A stretch of 64,000 bases of DNA from Mixophyes australis. Lineage: Eukaryota; Chordata; Amphibia; Anura; Limnodynastidae. Position 1 is the first letter of the stretch. Each line of letters begins with the position of its first letter. The position numbers were made by a program, and so were the translations under genes. Shown in pieces: positions 9,127 through 21,102 of this stretch. The notes beneath the pieces were generated by a model. That model was not told the DNA's origin. It ran no database searches and worked only from the letters and a program-made list of their open reading frames with translations. The stretch lies in contig JAVHZZ010000006.1 of assembly GCA_036250195.1 (NCBI GenBank), positions 183,841,350-183,905,349 on the forward strand, in the 5' to 3' direction.

Positions 9127-12112
9127 GCTCAACCTCATGCCCTGACCTTTGGAACAGCTATCTCATTGGAGTGTACAGTAAATAACAGTGGGAATATCCA
9201 TCCGCCTTTGTAACAGTCCCTACCTGGTCTCAACCGATCCACTTGAAGAACAGAACTAACCTCACCAGCGATCTGCTTGCAGGGGCCTTCATGTTCTGGC
9301 CTATGGAGGAAACATTGGTGCTTATCCAGAAGTGGTAGCAGAGGAAAGTGAAAGGGGAATGACCAATAAAGGTATTGTTAAGAAATAGGATATTTCCTGG
9401 TTGTCTGATCTGTCAGCTGTGCATTACTGCAACCATATGTATGATCAATTCTGCAGTTCCCTTTACAGCTGGTTGCTAGGTAACTTCCAGTCTGGCAGCT
9501 GTGCTATTACTTACCACACCCATGCAATTAATTATCCTGCAGTTCAGATTAGTGCTGCTTCCTTTATAAACCTCTTCCTGGCAGCATACCCATTCTGGTG
9601 ATAGGTCCTGCTTGACCTAGTGTGCCTTGTATGCTGACCTGTTCTGTTCTCTGTATTTGACCTGGATTGTTCTAAGGATTCTGCTGTCTTTTCCACTCCT
9701 GACTGTTGGCTTTGTTAAATGGATTTGCTCTTTTATCTTTACCTACCTTATCTTTATCTTTATGAATTCCCCCATTTTATCTTTACCTGCCCTGACCCCT
9801 GGTTTGTTTATTGGATTCTGCTGTCTTCCCTGCTCCTTATCCCTGCCTGTCTGACTCTGACTTCTGCCAAATACATTCTGGTTGTTCACTAACCAGCCTC
9901 CATGAGCTGTCCACTCCATCAAACAAGTGCCAGACTATTCTACATTGACCCCTGCCTGTCTGGATCTGAGTTCTGTCAATAATATCCTGGTTAGTCACTA
10001 CCTTCTACTGTGTTCCATCCACTCAATTGGGCAAGTGATGGATCAACAACTGCTACTACCTGAGCTTAAGTCCAGGGACAAACGAGTACTGTGGAACATA
10101 ACTAGTTCCTCGAAAAGGGGGCTGCTACTGATGAGCATCTTTTGAAGAGGTTCTAGCAGTTGAGGTTTCACGCTACTCTGCCCTTAACAGGTATTTGGCT
10201 GGACTGATGTATCTGTACCCTACACTTAACACCAATAACTTGAGTTATTTCTGGTTTAGACACAGGGCTGTACATATTTGTGTACAGTAGAAATGGCAGC
10301 TCCTTTGTTTGTTCCTTTCAGGATAACCCCATCCTTTCAAGCACCTGCAATTAACCTATTAATTGATTGAGCAACTTCCACTTCTGTATTGTTTGTTTGA
10401 GAGGCATGTTGGTATCAGTAGCTGATGAGGAGTGTTGGTGCTGTATTGCCATTTGGAGGCTTCTGGGATACCTCTTGGTAAGTTAGCTCTCAATTTAAAA
10501 ACACATATATGTATGGCCCAAATATATGGGACTCTCACTGTTTAGACTTAGGACCACCCTATTAGCAAAAGTGCTGTGGAGTGGTGGGTGGCTTTCCATA
10601 CATTTGCAAATGTGAACAACTGAGACTTTTGCATTTTTATGTACAAATAGAAATGGCAGCTCTTTTGCTGGCTATAGCAGTGTGCTGGGGGATTTTTCTC
10701 TGTGTTTGTTCCTTTCAGGATAACCCCACCCTTTCAAGCACCTGCTATGAATCTATAAATTGACTGAGCAATTTCCAATTCTGTACTGTACATATTTGCC
10801 ACAGATTCCCACACGAATGCCTTACTCGCCAGAGGTGTGGGCCCAAGCAAGAGCAACTAAGGACAGAGGACACTCACCAAATTATCTCCTCTTGATTGAA
10901 CTCTGCAGCTTAATGGATAAAGGGGTGAGATACATCAGGTAAGCTATTTTTAGTGGTATATACCATTCACACTAGTGCTAGCTAACAATAACAACAGACA
11001 GCCCCCTGATCCTAACGACACTCTATGTGACCAGTATGCAGCGTAAAACTCCTAGCATTAGGTGTAATGTACTACCCTAACTAAGGTCTAATAGTGATTC
11101 CCACAATGCATTAAAGCTACAGACAGTGAAAACACCAAAATCTTACATTTAATGTGGACCTGATTAAATGGTCCTTTTTGAATGAGGATACAAGGAGATT
11201 TTAAAGGAGTAAAAAAGTAGGCCTGAGCAGCACTGTACACAACTGACGTGTACAGCAAAAAGTGCGGAAAAACCACTGAGCAATGATTTTGGTGGGAAAA
11301 CTCTATCCAAGTCTCCCTTGTATCTAGTGGACCTCCCTGGTGGACTAGTGGATGAGGGGAAGGATGAAGGCCCTGGGTTTGGGAATAAGGCACCCGTAAA
11401 AAATGGCATTAAAACAAACTATTGCGAAACAGGCCTACTGCCTGAGCTGGAGGACAGAGGCCTAGTATCTGTCTTACTGATGCCTTAGTCCTTAGGCCTC
11501 ATGTAACTGGTGCCCACAGGCCTTGTGCCCGACAGTGGTGGCAGTGGCAGGGGCTGACCATGAGCTTGCGAGTACGAAGACAACTCATACATAGAAAGTT
11601 CCTGCCTGTTCCAGCTGTCCTCACCTGGACAAGAAGAAGGCTAAGTGATTATGAACTTTTTTGCCATCATATGCTGCTGCAGGCGTCTTCTGAATTGTGG
11701 CGCCTCCTTGGGGTCCTGAACTTGACCACGACATCTTCAGTTTGGCATCTCTGCGTCTTTTCACTTGTACTGCTACTTTTTTTCCTTTCCAGCATCTTCT
11801 GATCTTTATTGCAACATCTTCGTCTGGAGTTCCTCTGCTTTTGATCTCTGCCTACCGTTTCCAAACACGCCTAAATATAAGCAATTTCAGGGGGCAAAGT
11901 GATGAAGCAGCAAGCTCGAATTGGCGCGCAAAGGCACTCAAATGTAAAATATCTGCAGTGTCACAAAGGCAATTGAGTGGAAAACAGTGAATCCAGACTT
12001 CACTGTTTCCAGCATCACAAAATGCCATGGACAGTGCGGACAGACTGAAGCAGGTGCTTCCTGGCTATGGTTAGGCCAATCTCAATCCTGGGGGCTTCCA
12101 CACCTCACCTAC
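9127..12112. other. Unassigned DNA with one local duplication
   Basis: I see no recognisable protein domain or terminal repeat. Pyrimidine-rich stretches around 9600-9900 give open frames rich in L, F and I that look like chance. A segment is duplicated at 10282-10395 and 10648-10792. Short open frames near 11560-11860 overlap on both strands and match no family I know. Confidence 0.5.
10282..10792 (+). repeat. Local direct duplication
   Basis: The copies at about 10282-10395 and 10648-10792 share 'agaaatggcagct', 'tttgttcctttcaggataac', 'cctttcaagcacctgc' and 'attgactgagcaa'. The second has an extra 30 bp ('gctggctatagcagtgtgct'). Their spacing is about 365 bp. They could be two halves of an old repeat element. 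Confidence 0.75.

Positions 12113-12168
<56 letters not shown>
12113..12168. repeat. (TA)n microsatellite
   Basis: An almost pure run of about 27 TA units. The 'IYIYIY' open frames across it on both strands are artefacts of the dinucleotide repeat. Confidence 0.97.
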
Positions 12169-12172
<4 letters not shown>

Positions 12173-13611
12173 TCTATGGAGGCAATTCAGGATATTGCAT
12201 GCAGAAATGTGTGCTACTCCATGTTTGTTTACGCCACTACCCCAGGATTGTGGATTATAATTGATTACAATGCACATATTTCAGTCAGTCTCAGTTCACT
12301 GTTGAATTAAACAATTTTACAAAACACAAGTGATTTATTGATTGGTGATAACTTAAGAATGAATTGTTTGCCATCCACATAAGTTGATTTTTTTCAACAA
12401 CAGAATAATTAAATACATGAATGAAATGTGGACAGCCGTGCCATTTGTATGGTCTAGATATTACAAAGCTGTTTCAGGAAAGCATTCTATCCCCTTGATG
12501 TAATATCCTTCTTTATCTGCATGTGGAGACTCTAAGGAAAAGTGGTGAGGCTTGAATTCAATTAGACTGTGTTTCTCTTCCCTCCCCATATGATGTCTTA
12601 CATGCTAATGGTGCTGCAAGCTGAGTCTGCTGGCATTTAAAACATTTTAAAAAATAAACATTGACATATTTGTTTCCTTTATCTGAAGCTGTAGGCTTCA
12701 CTGCGAAGTTGATACAATTTATTATACTGAAATTGGAAGAGTTCTCTCTTAGAAGCTCTGGCTATTAAATGTGTGTATGACAATTTATTTAAGATCTTTA
12801 GTACATCTCCTCCCTTCCCAAAAATAGTACTATGGTATATAGTTTGGTCTCATAGCATAAGAGAACTGACACAGCATCTTAGAGCTGCTGTGTCAGATCT
12901 TTTCTGCTACGGAGAGAACCAAGCAGCACCGAAGGTCATTGTCAGATGTCTCGGCGATATGCGAATGCCAAAACCCTGCTAAATAGAATAAATGGTGGGG
13001 ACCCCAGGTGAGGGATTCTCAACTCAAAAGAATACTATTATTGGAAAAAGAGGGAATTTAGTAAAGTTCTTAAAGAAAGTAAAAAACATAATTCACATTA
13101 GGAGGAGCAAATCTGCACCAAATGTAATATTTAGTCATATTCCTAAAAGCAGGGCAAGAACCTAGGGGGTGGTAGCGGCTATTGCTGTGCCTGGGGTGGA
13201 GGGGGGTGGGGGTGCTATCCCTGGGCTCTCCACCAAATTTTGTTTTGTTCCTGCCTGTCAGCTTTACTTTTACTGCTTGAATTCAGTTGTATCAAACCTG
13301 TCAATGCCCATTCCATGGTGTCCTTCTTTGTGAATGCACCCATCCAATAGCACCTTAGATTAGGTACTCTTGCCTTAATAGATGTTTATTTTACACATAA
13401 GTTGCATTTTTAAAAAGAGCACAGAACTTCTGCATATGTACGCACGTATTCGAATCCACACATTTCCTGAGATACATGCTGATGTGAACATCAATAAATC
13501 TCTTATGAGATGTAAAACGCCCGAAAGCATAATTGAATATATATGGGGTTTTTGTTGGTTTGTGTTTGGAGGATGCAATTGCACGTTTTTCTTTATATGC
13601 GTAAAACAAAT
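12169..13611. other. Unassigned intergenic DNA
   Basis: No gene or repeat class is recognised. A short hairpin (arms 'ctgacacagca' and 'tgctgtgtcag') lies at about 12867-12898. Confidence 0.5.
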
Positions 13612-13616
13612 ACACT

Positions 13617-14485
13617 GGGCCTGATTCATTAAGGATCGCAAATGGCATTGCATTGCGTATTTGGCGCATGCCCTGAACCCGACCATACGACTGAGAACAT
13701 AGAAACGCCCAATTCATCTTTGAGCACAAAGCACCCTTACTTCAGCCGATGATTTCATTGGAAGCAAGGGGAAGGGAATGGGCGTATGCACATAGTTAAT
13801 GTACGGTAAGGGCGTGCCAAGCTCAAGCACCTGATTTAACTGTTGGGCATCTGATGAAAGGTACATGATTTTCATTCGTATCACTTGCACCAGCAACAGG
13901 TCTGATTTTAGTTCAGATTACTTGTGATGACGGCTGTGTATGCATCCTAGGACCCGTGTTTTCAATCAGGAGTAACTGTAAAATGTATTTTATGTATAGT
14001 AGATATTAAGAACATCCTAATAAATGTATTTTAGGAGAAAAAAAGTAAAATTTTTTTTAATTTTTAATGTTTTGTCATTGCTGACTATAGTATTAACAGG
14101 TGATATTAATTATTAATTTTTTTTTTTTCTGTGTATTTGTGACTTGATATTCCACATATGTATTGTACGTCTCATGCAGTTTATTATGTGTTAGAGTAGA
14201 GCAGACCTAGATTAGTATTCATCAACAGACATATCTTCAGATCTGCTCCTTTTTGAATACGTATGTGCATATACCCAATGTATGTGCATTGGGGGGAATT
14301 CAGTTGCTGGCGATGTGGCTCACGGATATCGCGTCACCAACATTGTCTCCAATTACAGTACAAATCTCTGCTCATTTTTCTTCCCATCTCTATTTCTGTC
14401 AAATCTCTGTCGCAAATATGTCTCCTTCGTGGCTAATTGAATTCCCCCCATTACGTTCATTTTGCGTTGTTAATGAATCAGGCCC
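13617..14485. mobile_element. MITE with GGGCCTGATTCATTAA termini, containing a nested MITE
   Basis: The left end is GGGCCTGATTCATTAAGGATC and the right end, reverse-complemented, is GGGCCTGATTCATTAACAACG. ACACT flanks both sides (13612-13616 and 14486-14490). The same terminus occurs in the MITE at 47454-47783 and in partial copies near 45880 and 53960, so it is a multi-copy family. Nested inside is a shorter MITE at 14291-14449. No coding sequence is seen. Confidence 0.75.
14291..14449. mobile_element. Nested Harbinger-type MITE (159 bp)
   Basis: The ends are GGGGGGAATTCAGTTGC and, reverse-complemented, GGGGGGAATTCAATTAGCC. ATT flanks both sides (14288-14290 and 14450-14452). The terminal pattern resembles the MITE at 5475-5697, suggesting a related family. 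It lies wholly inside the older MITE at 13617-14485. Confidence 0.75.
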
Positions 14486-14490
14486 ACACT

Positions 14491-15935
14491 GTTTAAATAT
14501 TAAAAATACATTTTATGGAACAACAGAAAAAATAAATAAATATATATATAACAATAAAATATTCATCTGATATCAGACATAAAATGTTTTCAATTTAGTT
14601 TATATTTATTTATTTTTTGTTTCAGTTTGTGCAAAAAAAAAAATTTGATTTTTTTTCAAGAAGTAAAGGCAGGGGATCATTTCCTCAAGCTCTTCATCAT
14701 GTAGTTTAGCTGGGGGAAAAATTGACTGATTTTAAACAGCATTACATTAGGACATGTTGCTAAAATAACCTATATTGCAAGTATTTTCCTAAGTGCATTG
14801 CTGTGGACAAGACTCTTACAATGCAGTGTTTTTGTGTTACTGCAGTTTGGTCCCACATTTTTTAAGCTATAGACAGTTGAGAGGTGCTACATTTCTATAC
14901 ATTATCCTAAAGATTGATCTTATTGTTAACAGTACTAGCCAGAGGACTGCATTGTGGAGGCACAGGCAGATGTGTTGTGATGGAGTTGTTTTATCTGTGG
15001 GCAAACAGTTATTAGGCCGATGAATTCATACAACTGTATAATAGCAGAATTTTCCTATATTATGACAGAATTACCAAAAACACCTTTTATCAGGCCTATA
15101 CTTTTCTACACAAAAATACACTTAAATAAACTATTGTATTATTAAATTAAGATGCTTACATTGTTCCCCAGGGACCTTGGCTTAGTTTCCTGTCTCATCA
15201 TGGCCTTCCAGCTGGGCCTCCTGGGGTTCCTCCAGGGTTTCCTCTTGAGGTTCCCGTCCCCCAGGACTCCTCCCTTGCCTACTTAAGTCCCGGATGGTGC
15301 CTCGATAACATACAAGGTTTGGAATCATATAGTATATTTCATAACTTTTTTTTTTTATGAAAGTCTGTGTGCATATGTGGGGTCATATTTTATAGTAAAT
15401 GTTTAAAAATATGGTAATATATAAATTCAACAACAAGCATATTTGTGTCTTGAGTGGAATGTTACCTAGGGATCCTTTGGAAATCTCTGTGATGTTCACT
15501 GAAAATACTTATTATTATTAAAGACCATGGGCAGATTCTAAAAAAGGCTGGCTCTGTTGCAGAATAAGTGCCAAGGACTTAGGAGCTTTATTTTCTTTAG
15601 AATTGGCAAGTGCTAAAATGTGAATTGGTTATTTTTAAAGAAAAAACAGCTATTGTTGTTGGGTGCGTTTAGATTTCTGGAAACAAAACATTTGTCATAG
15701 GTATTTGTTTTTAACTTTAGTGTGATTTGAAATTTACCTCTGGGGAAAGTGACATGGTCATGGGTGGGCTAGCATCAGTGTCAATCCTGTCCACCCCCTG
15801 CACCAACTGATCATCTATGCAGGACATTGTCATAGAATCCAGAGGACTAAGGTCCAAGGCAGTCAGAGGACCACCGCCTGTTCCTCTAGTATGCCTGCGG
15901 TGGTCTCTGACTTTGTCCTTTAGGCGAAGCTTAAA
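14491..15935. other. Unassigned intergenic DNA
   Basis: AT-rich with several homopolymer runs. A GC-richer patch at about 15170-15310 has irregular 'cct'-rich repeats. No domain or RNA gene is recognised. Confidence 0.5.
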
Positions 15936-16215
15936 GTAACATAGTTGATGAGGTTGAAAAAAGACACCAGTGCATCAAGTTCAACCTATTTTGGATCTCC
16001 TGCGATCCTGCACTTATATTTGAAATTGATCCAGAGTAAGCAGCCGTCAATCTGTTTCAATTATGAAAATCCCCCCAGACTCAATATTGCAGTCCTATTT
16101 TTACCCTATATCCACTACTATCCTACATTTTAATTAACGGTCGTATCCCTGGATACACCTTTCCGCTAAAAATTTGTCTAACCCTTTCTTAAACATATCT
16201 ATTGAATCTGCCATC
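15936..16215. repeat. Probable dispersed repeat ('aacatagttgatgaggttgaa')
   Basis: The phrase 'taacatagttgatgaggttg' followed by 'aaaaaagacac' and 'catcaagttcaacct' matches, from memory, a repeat very common in frog genomes. I cannot assign its class from this copy: no terminal repeats and no domain are evident. Confidence 0.4.
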
Positions 16216-16510
16216 TTGTCACATGTGTAAAATGTTGAAAGATAATACTGTTGCAGTGTATACAATCCAAAATATTTAGATATACATATAGTCCCTAGAC
16301 GTCAAAGACTAATAACAGAAAGCTACCCATAATTCATTTGTAGACTTAAAAAAACAGTGACAAAGTAGGAATGATAATGTTCAAGGTTTTAAAGTTAGTA
16401 AAGATATTGGTCTGCCATACCTTGGGCAATGATTGTAAGGTTGCTCAAACTTACAAAGACCTGCACTAGCTCTGCACAGCACAATATATTCATTTTGGTC
16501 CCACAAATTA

Positions 16511-16727
16511 CCATTTTTTGACCTCAGTCAACGTTTGTCTAATTGGAGCCATGGCATTGACCTGCATAGTGGTCTTCTCCCAGATTCTATATTTCGCTGG
16601 GGTGGAGAGTTTCCAGATGGCAGAGTGCAGCCTCTCTGCCACTAGCTGTACCAGCACTTCAACCTCTCATGGTGTAAAATTTGTCTGTCTCAGCTTCGAG
16701 GCTAAAACAGAGGAGCCAGAGTTCTGA
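16511..16727 (-). pseudogene. Decayed Myb/SANT-like DNA-binding domain
   Basis: Minus-strand translation from about 16727 gives 'LRQTNFTP', a stop, then 'EVEVLVQLVAERLHSAIWKL', 'AKYRIWEKTTMQVNAMAP' and 'RQTLTEVKKW'. The spacing of F..E.E.LV..V..R, the IW..I...VNA block and the final V+KKW fits the Myb/SANT-like domain found in Harbinger-associated Myb proteins and in NAIF1-type host genes. An in-frame TGA after 'NFTP' and loss of the reading frame beyond the final W show it is not functional. It may be the second-gene remnant of a Harbinger transposon, which would suit a window rich in Harbinger-type MITEs. A retro-copy of a host gene is the alternative. Confidence 0.6.
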
Positions 16728-16739
16728 CATGGCCATGGT

Positions 16740-16985
16740 TCATCATCACTTATTTATATAGCGCCAATAATTCCGCAGCACTGTGCAGAAAACTCATTCA
16801 CATCAGTCCCTGCCCCATTGGAGCTTACAGTCTAAATTCCCTAATATAGACACACACTCACACACAGACATAGACACACAGGGATAGGCTACGGCCAATT
16901 TTGATAGCAGCTAATTAACCTACAAGTATGTTTTTGGAGTCTGGAAGGAAACCGGAGTACCCGGAGGAAACCCACGCACAGAGCC
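16740..16985 (-). repeat. Dispersed vertebrate repeat ('tttatatagcgcc' family)
   Basis: Contains 'ttatttatatagcgccaa', 'attccgcagcactgt', 'ttggagcttacagtctaa' and 'aaccggagtacccggaggaa', a combination I recall as widespread in frog and fish genomes. A second copy of one end, opposite in strand, is at about 17985-18050. I do not assign it to a named family. Confidence 0.6.
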
Positions 16986-17188
16986 GGCGAGAGGGGGGGG
17001 AAGGCGGGCACTAATTACCCGGGCATGTCAGGGGGCCCGGCCCGGGCCCTCGCGCCAACGGGTTGTTTTTTTTTATTTGTATTTTTTTCAAAACTATTTT
17101 TTTTTGTTGGTTTCAGTCGTTGGTGGGGGGAGCAGTGTAGTTTAAAAAAAAAAAATCATACTCACGTGATCGCGGCGCCGGCGTCCCT

Positions 17189-17299
17189 CCTCTCTGCTGC
17201 TCTGTGCTCCATTCAGACAGTCTGAATGCCGGGTGTGACGTCATGTCACGCCCAGCATTCAGTCAGTCTGGAGCAAAGGAGCACAGAGCAGCAGAGAGG
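17189..17299. repeat. Perfect 22-bp-arm hairpin centred on TGACGTCA
   Basis: Arms 17189-17210 and 17278-17299 are exact reverse complements over 22 bp ('cctctctgctgctctgtgct' plus 'cc'). Inside lies an imperfect second stem built on 'cagtctgaatgc' and 'gcattcagtcagtctg', and at the centre 'gggtgtgacgtcatgtcacg', which holds a TGACGTCA palindrome. It resembles the core of a fold-back element, but I find no target duplication. Confidence 0.85.
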
Positions 17300-18084
17300 A
17301 CCAAGAGAGAAGAAAAGGAAAAGGTAAGTAAAGGGAAGAAAACAGGGGGGGGGGGGCTGTCATAGAGGGGTTAAAAAATGAGGGGGGGGGGGGCTGGCAC
17401 ATAGGGGTTAAAAAAAATGAGTTGAAGCTGAACTCAGTTATGTATCCTGATCAAAAATGTATAACCTCTACTATGAAATCCTAAATCACAAAATGGCAGA
17501 GCTGAATTATTGTCTCAACAGCTGTTATATAGGGTATGCAAGTGCATTCTCTTGCGATTGTCTGTGTATAAATGGCTTGGCATTGTCACGCCCCTAATTG
17601 CCAGGATACGGATGACTATTGAGATTAATTAACAGAATGAAAGTCAGCCATTTTAGATATGGTATAGAAGCATCCACAACTGATGTGCCTATGCCCATAC
17701 GTGGCCTGAGAACCAATCAATGATGAGAATGTTGAAAATTCTCATTCACTTGCAAAAAAGTGGGCTGCTACTTTCTCCAGTGCCAAGCTAGAGGTACTTC
17801 CAGCAACCATGGACCATTACTTTGGACCTGCAGCTCGGTATATAAGTAATGAGGGGAAAAATAATGTCTGCAAGGCAGTGTAAGTATGCCTTCTCCTTTC
17901 ATGCTGTGCCTGAGCCCCCAGAGTTATAGTGCTTACTGTTACTTGTACTGTGCCATTTCACCTTGTACTGTGCCATTGTTTGTCTTTGTACGGCGCTACG
18001 GATACTTGGTGGCGCCCTATAAATAAAAATTAATAATAATAAAATAAAGGAGAATGCATACTTATACTACATACATATACGGTA
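17300..18084. other. Unassigned DNA; G-runs and a repeat tail
   Basis: Two near-copies of 'ggggggggggctg' followed by 'ggggttaaaaaa' occur at 17346-17420. Positions 17985-18050 hold a 'cggcgctacggatacttgg', 'ggcgccctataaataaa' end, the opposite-strand relative of the repeat at 16740. No gene is seen. Confidence 0.5.
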
Positions 18085-18136
18085 CTTCCTGAGGTCGCTC
18101 AATCTCCTTTAAAGGAGAAGGAGCAACCTCAGGAAG
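18085..18136. repeat. Short two-stem hairpin
   Basis: Arms 'cttcctgaggtcgctc' (18085-18100) and 'gagcaacctcaggaag' (18121-18136) pair with one mismatch. Between them 'ctcctttaaaggag' (18104-18117) is itself a perfect palindrome. It may be the heart of a small MITE; no flanking duplication was found. Confidence 0.7.
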
Positions 18137-19305
18137 AGGATGCCTTTGCTCCTGTCAGATTTGAGGGCTGAAATTGCAGGTAGTAAGTTCACAATAATTG
18201 TTTTTCTTTCAAGCAAAATTTGTTGCTATATCTGGCACATTACAAAGCAATATGGCTTGTAAAACCCTTCATCAGACAAAGTACCACACCTGCTATGCAA
18301 TAGTGATCTTTAAGAATCTATATGTGATTATTATAAACTTCCCAGGTCAAGTTCATAAGAAATTGATTGAGGTGTGTTTTATTAGTATGGTATTTGATAT
18401 GTCACATTGCAACATAACATTATCTGGATCGCTCTATATATGTATGAGACAGAGATAACATTTATAAACAAACTAATTTGCCATATTTATTACATCAGAA
18501 CGCCTCCGCTGCGGCCTAGGCCTTCACTAAAGACATCAGGGAGCTAGGGAGGAGCATGCAGACGAGGCCCAGGAGGAGGTGAACTTATTAGTTTTTCCCA
18601 GTTTCCCTTTCCCCGTCACAACAATATGATTAGAAGCCACTGCGTAGGAATGTAAGTATCTTTATGTTATAATGTAGTCTAACATTAATCATTTTGTTTT
18701 GCAGCATAAAAGTGTAGCCCTCAGAAAGCCTTTCTTTCCAAAATGTGACTTTCCCTAGGCCTAAGCAAAGTGTGCCATTCCACATGTGTCTGACATTAGG
18801 TAGAAGAGGTCTTCACCTTTAGCAGCCGCCTTTCCCGTAGAGACTGGTTATGCTCACAGATACTCAGATGCCCCCAGGTCTTATGCTCAGAGTCGTATGA
18901 GTTTATGTTAACATGGCAGCGCACAGATGCAGGGAGGTTGCACAAGGATTAGCGGCAGGCCAGAGATCAGCGGACTGCATAGGGCAGCAGAGGGTATATC
19001 AGGTACAGGCAGAAGGGTCAAGGTCACAGGCACAGGTTCAGAATCCGGGTACAAGCAATAGATCAGGGTCAGAAGCACAGTTTCAAAATCCAGGAACAGG
19101 CAAAGGTTATACACGGGTAATCAGTCACAGGTTTCAACACCAAAGATAGGAACAGGAGCAGGCAGCAGTGCTGGAACAGAACGCTATAACCGGCAGTGAG
19201 GCTCAGTCCTCACTGCCTTAAATAGTACAAGGAGCCAATAAGAACAGAGCCCTACCAGCATCCACAGGAATAGATCTCTATTAAATATAGTGGAAATTTG
19301 TAAGC
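18137..19305. other. Unassigned DNA
   Basis: Contains short 'caggcacagg'-type irregular repeats at about 18990-19160, with open frames on both strands that match nothing I know. The phrasing around 18915-19200 resembles internal sequence of frog LTR elements, but this is only an impression. Confidence 0.35.
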
Positions 19306-19860
19306 CATTAATTTGATTGTGGGGCTGGTGGGGGAAATAGACTTTTGTATTAAATGGGAATGCTATTAATGATGGGGCTGGTGAGGGCTGAAATTGGTTG
19401 GTTTATTAAATGTGTTATTAATTTTATGTGGGGCTGGAAATGGGTGAAATAAGTATGTTAATTAAATGGGAATGCAGCTAATTCAATATTGATGTGGTTG
19501 GGTGGTATGGCTATTTTCTAAATTTGACTGCTATTAATTTAATATTGGGGCTGATGAGGGGTGATATAGCTCTGTTAATTAAATGGGAATGTTATTAATT
19601 TAATGTTGTGGCTAGTTGGGGGTAAGGAGGCATATTTATTAAACATAAACACTAATGTCGAGGAGGTTAGAGGGAACAAGGCCTAATTATTAAATGTGGG
19701 TGTGATTTAATTTAATGTCGGGGCTATTTAAGCATATTTATTAAATGTGAATGAATGAATTAAATTCTGGTGCTAATTGGGTGCAAGACGACATGTTTAT
19801 TGAACAAAAAAAAGCTAATGATTTAACGTCGGGCTGGTTGGGGTTAGGATGGCCTAGTGT
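19306..19860 (+). repeat. Degenerate minisatellite of about 60-70 bp
   Basis: Eight or so very diverged units share 'ggggctggt.gggg', 'tattaaatg.gaatg' and 'tattaatttaatg'. They differ by many substitutions and indels, so this is an old array. No coding sequence is found. Confidence 0.65.
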
Positions 19861-20317
19861 TTAGTCATTGCTAGATTTTCTAGGAGCTGAATAGTAAGTA
19901 CCTCTATTTTCAAACAGGACCCCAACATTCCAGGATCCGGCCAAACAGCAACTGAGTTTAAGTCACCGAAAGCAGCACCAAGTAGGAATATCTCCTCTGG
20001 TGGTGCCAAGGGCACTAGAATGTTTAGTAATGATGGATTATGGCTAGGAGTATGGTAAAATAGACACATTTTATCCATTCAGTATATAGGAAAGACCATC
20101 TGGAGGAATATGACAAGGCCTTTTGGCTGAAGTTGCATGGTCAGAAACCAATTAATTTGGGTCAAGGGATGTAGAAAACCATTCCGCAAAGCAGTGCGCA
20201 AGACAAAAAAATAGGCCATCCAGACACCTTACTCGGTGCAAGTGCTCAAAGCAAAGACAACTAGTCCAATAAGATTGAACAGGATGAGGGCATGACAGGC
20301 CCTATATCCTAAGCGGT

Positions 20318-20771
20318 ATGAAGTTGAGTTACTTAGTGCAGGATTTAGGGAAGCGTTTAATATTCCGGTTAGTTCCTCAAAGGATAGCGAGTGAAAACCT
20401 AATTAATGCGGAATCAACAGTGGTGTGCAATATTATCAAGAAAATTATCTTGGACAAATTGCTGGTAAATATGTTGAGCCCCCCCATTATAGATTTGCTT
20501 GTCTCCCCTCTGGGCTTGGTGCCTAAGAAAGCAACAGGGAAGTTCAGACTCATTCAGCATTTGTCCTTCTCAGAAGGAGCACGAGTTAATGACATGCTCA
20601 ACAACAAGCAGTGTTCAGTCCAATATCAGTCGTTTGACAGGGCAATCAAAATTATTACAGCGCATGGCAAGGGTGCCCTTATGGCAAAGCAAGACATTGA
20701 GTCAGCCTTCCAGCTTTTGCTGTTACAGCCAGACAGTTTTAGGCTGTGGAGTTTCCATTTTAACAAACAAT
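20318..20771 (+). pseudogene. Reverse transcriptase N-terminal part (DIRS/Ngaro type)
   Basis: Translation shows 'SPLGLVPKKATGKFRLIQHL', 'SFSEGARVNDML', 'KQDIESAFQLLLLQPDS' and 'LWSFHFNKQ', the fingers-to-palm order of DIRS-type reverse transcriptase. The D of KQDIESAF is the first catalytic aspartate. Before 20318 another frame reads 'RYEVELLSAGFREAFNIP', also RT-like, so a frameshift lies near 20340. The frame ends where the 319-bp insertion begins, at 20772. Confidence 0.8.
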
Positions 20772-21090
20772 AACTGTCAAAGTCAAATAATTGGATGAAG
20801 TCGGCTAAATTGATTAATATTGGTTTGCATTGCGATTGCGATTAGTACACTACGTCTAATATTGCAATAGCATGTGTAAACAACACACACGCTTACATTT
20901 GTAAATAGTAAACTTTTAATAAAGTTCCAATGCACATCATTTTATTAGTAAGACTTAAAGGTTATTTAAAAAGATAAATTTACATTAAAGGTATTTATGG
21001 TTCAGGCCCTAAGAAATGTATGGTGTTTCATTTTATATTAATATACATTTTGCCAACAAATCTGGTACCACAAATAGCGATCGCTAGTTA
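20772..21090. mobile_element. 319-bp insertion with 12-bp target duplication
   Basis: TTAACAAACAAT occurs directly on both sides (20760-20771 and 21091-21102). The RT reading frame before the first copy continues in phase after the second copy if the insert is removed, so both edges are fixed to the base. The insert starts AACTGTCAAAGTC and ends GCGATCGCTAGTTA. It lacks a poly-A tail and inverted termini. A 12-bp duplication suggests target-primed retrotransposition (a SINE or a LINE 3' end). A diverged, inverted copy lies at 29388-29715. The family is not recognised. Confidence 0.85.
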
Positions 21091-21102
21091 TTAACAAACA
21101 AT

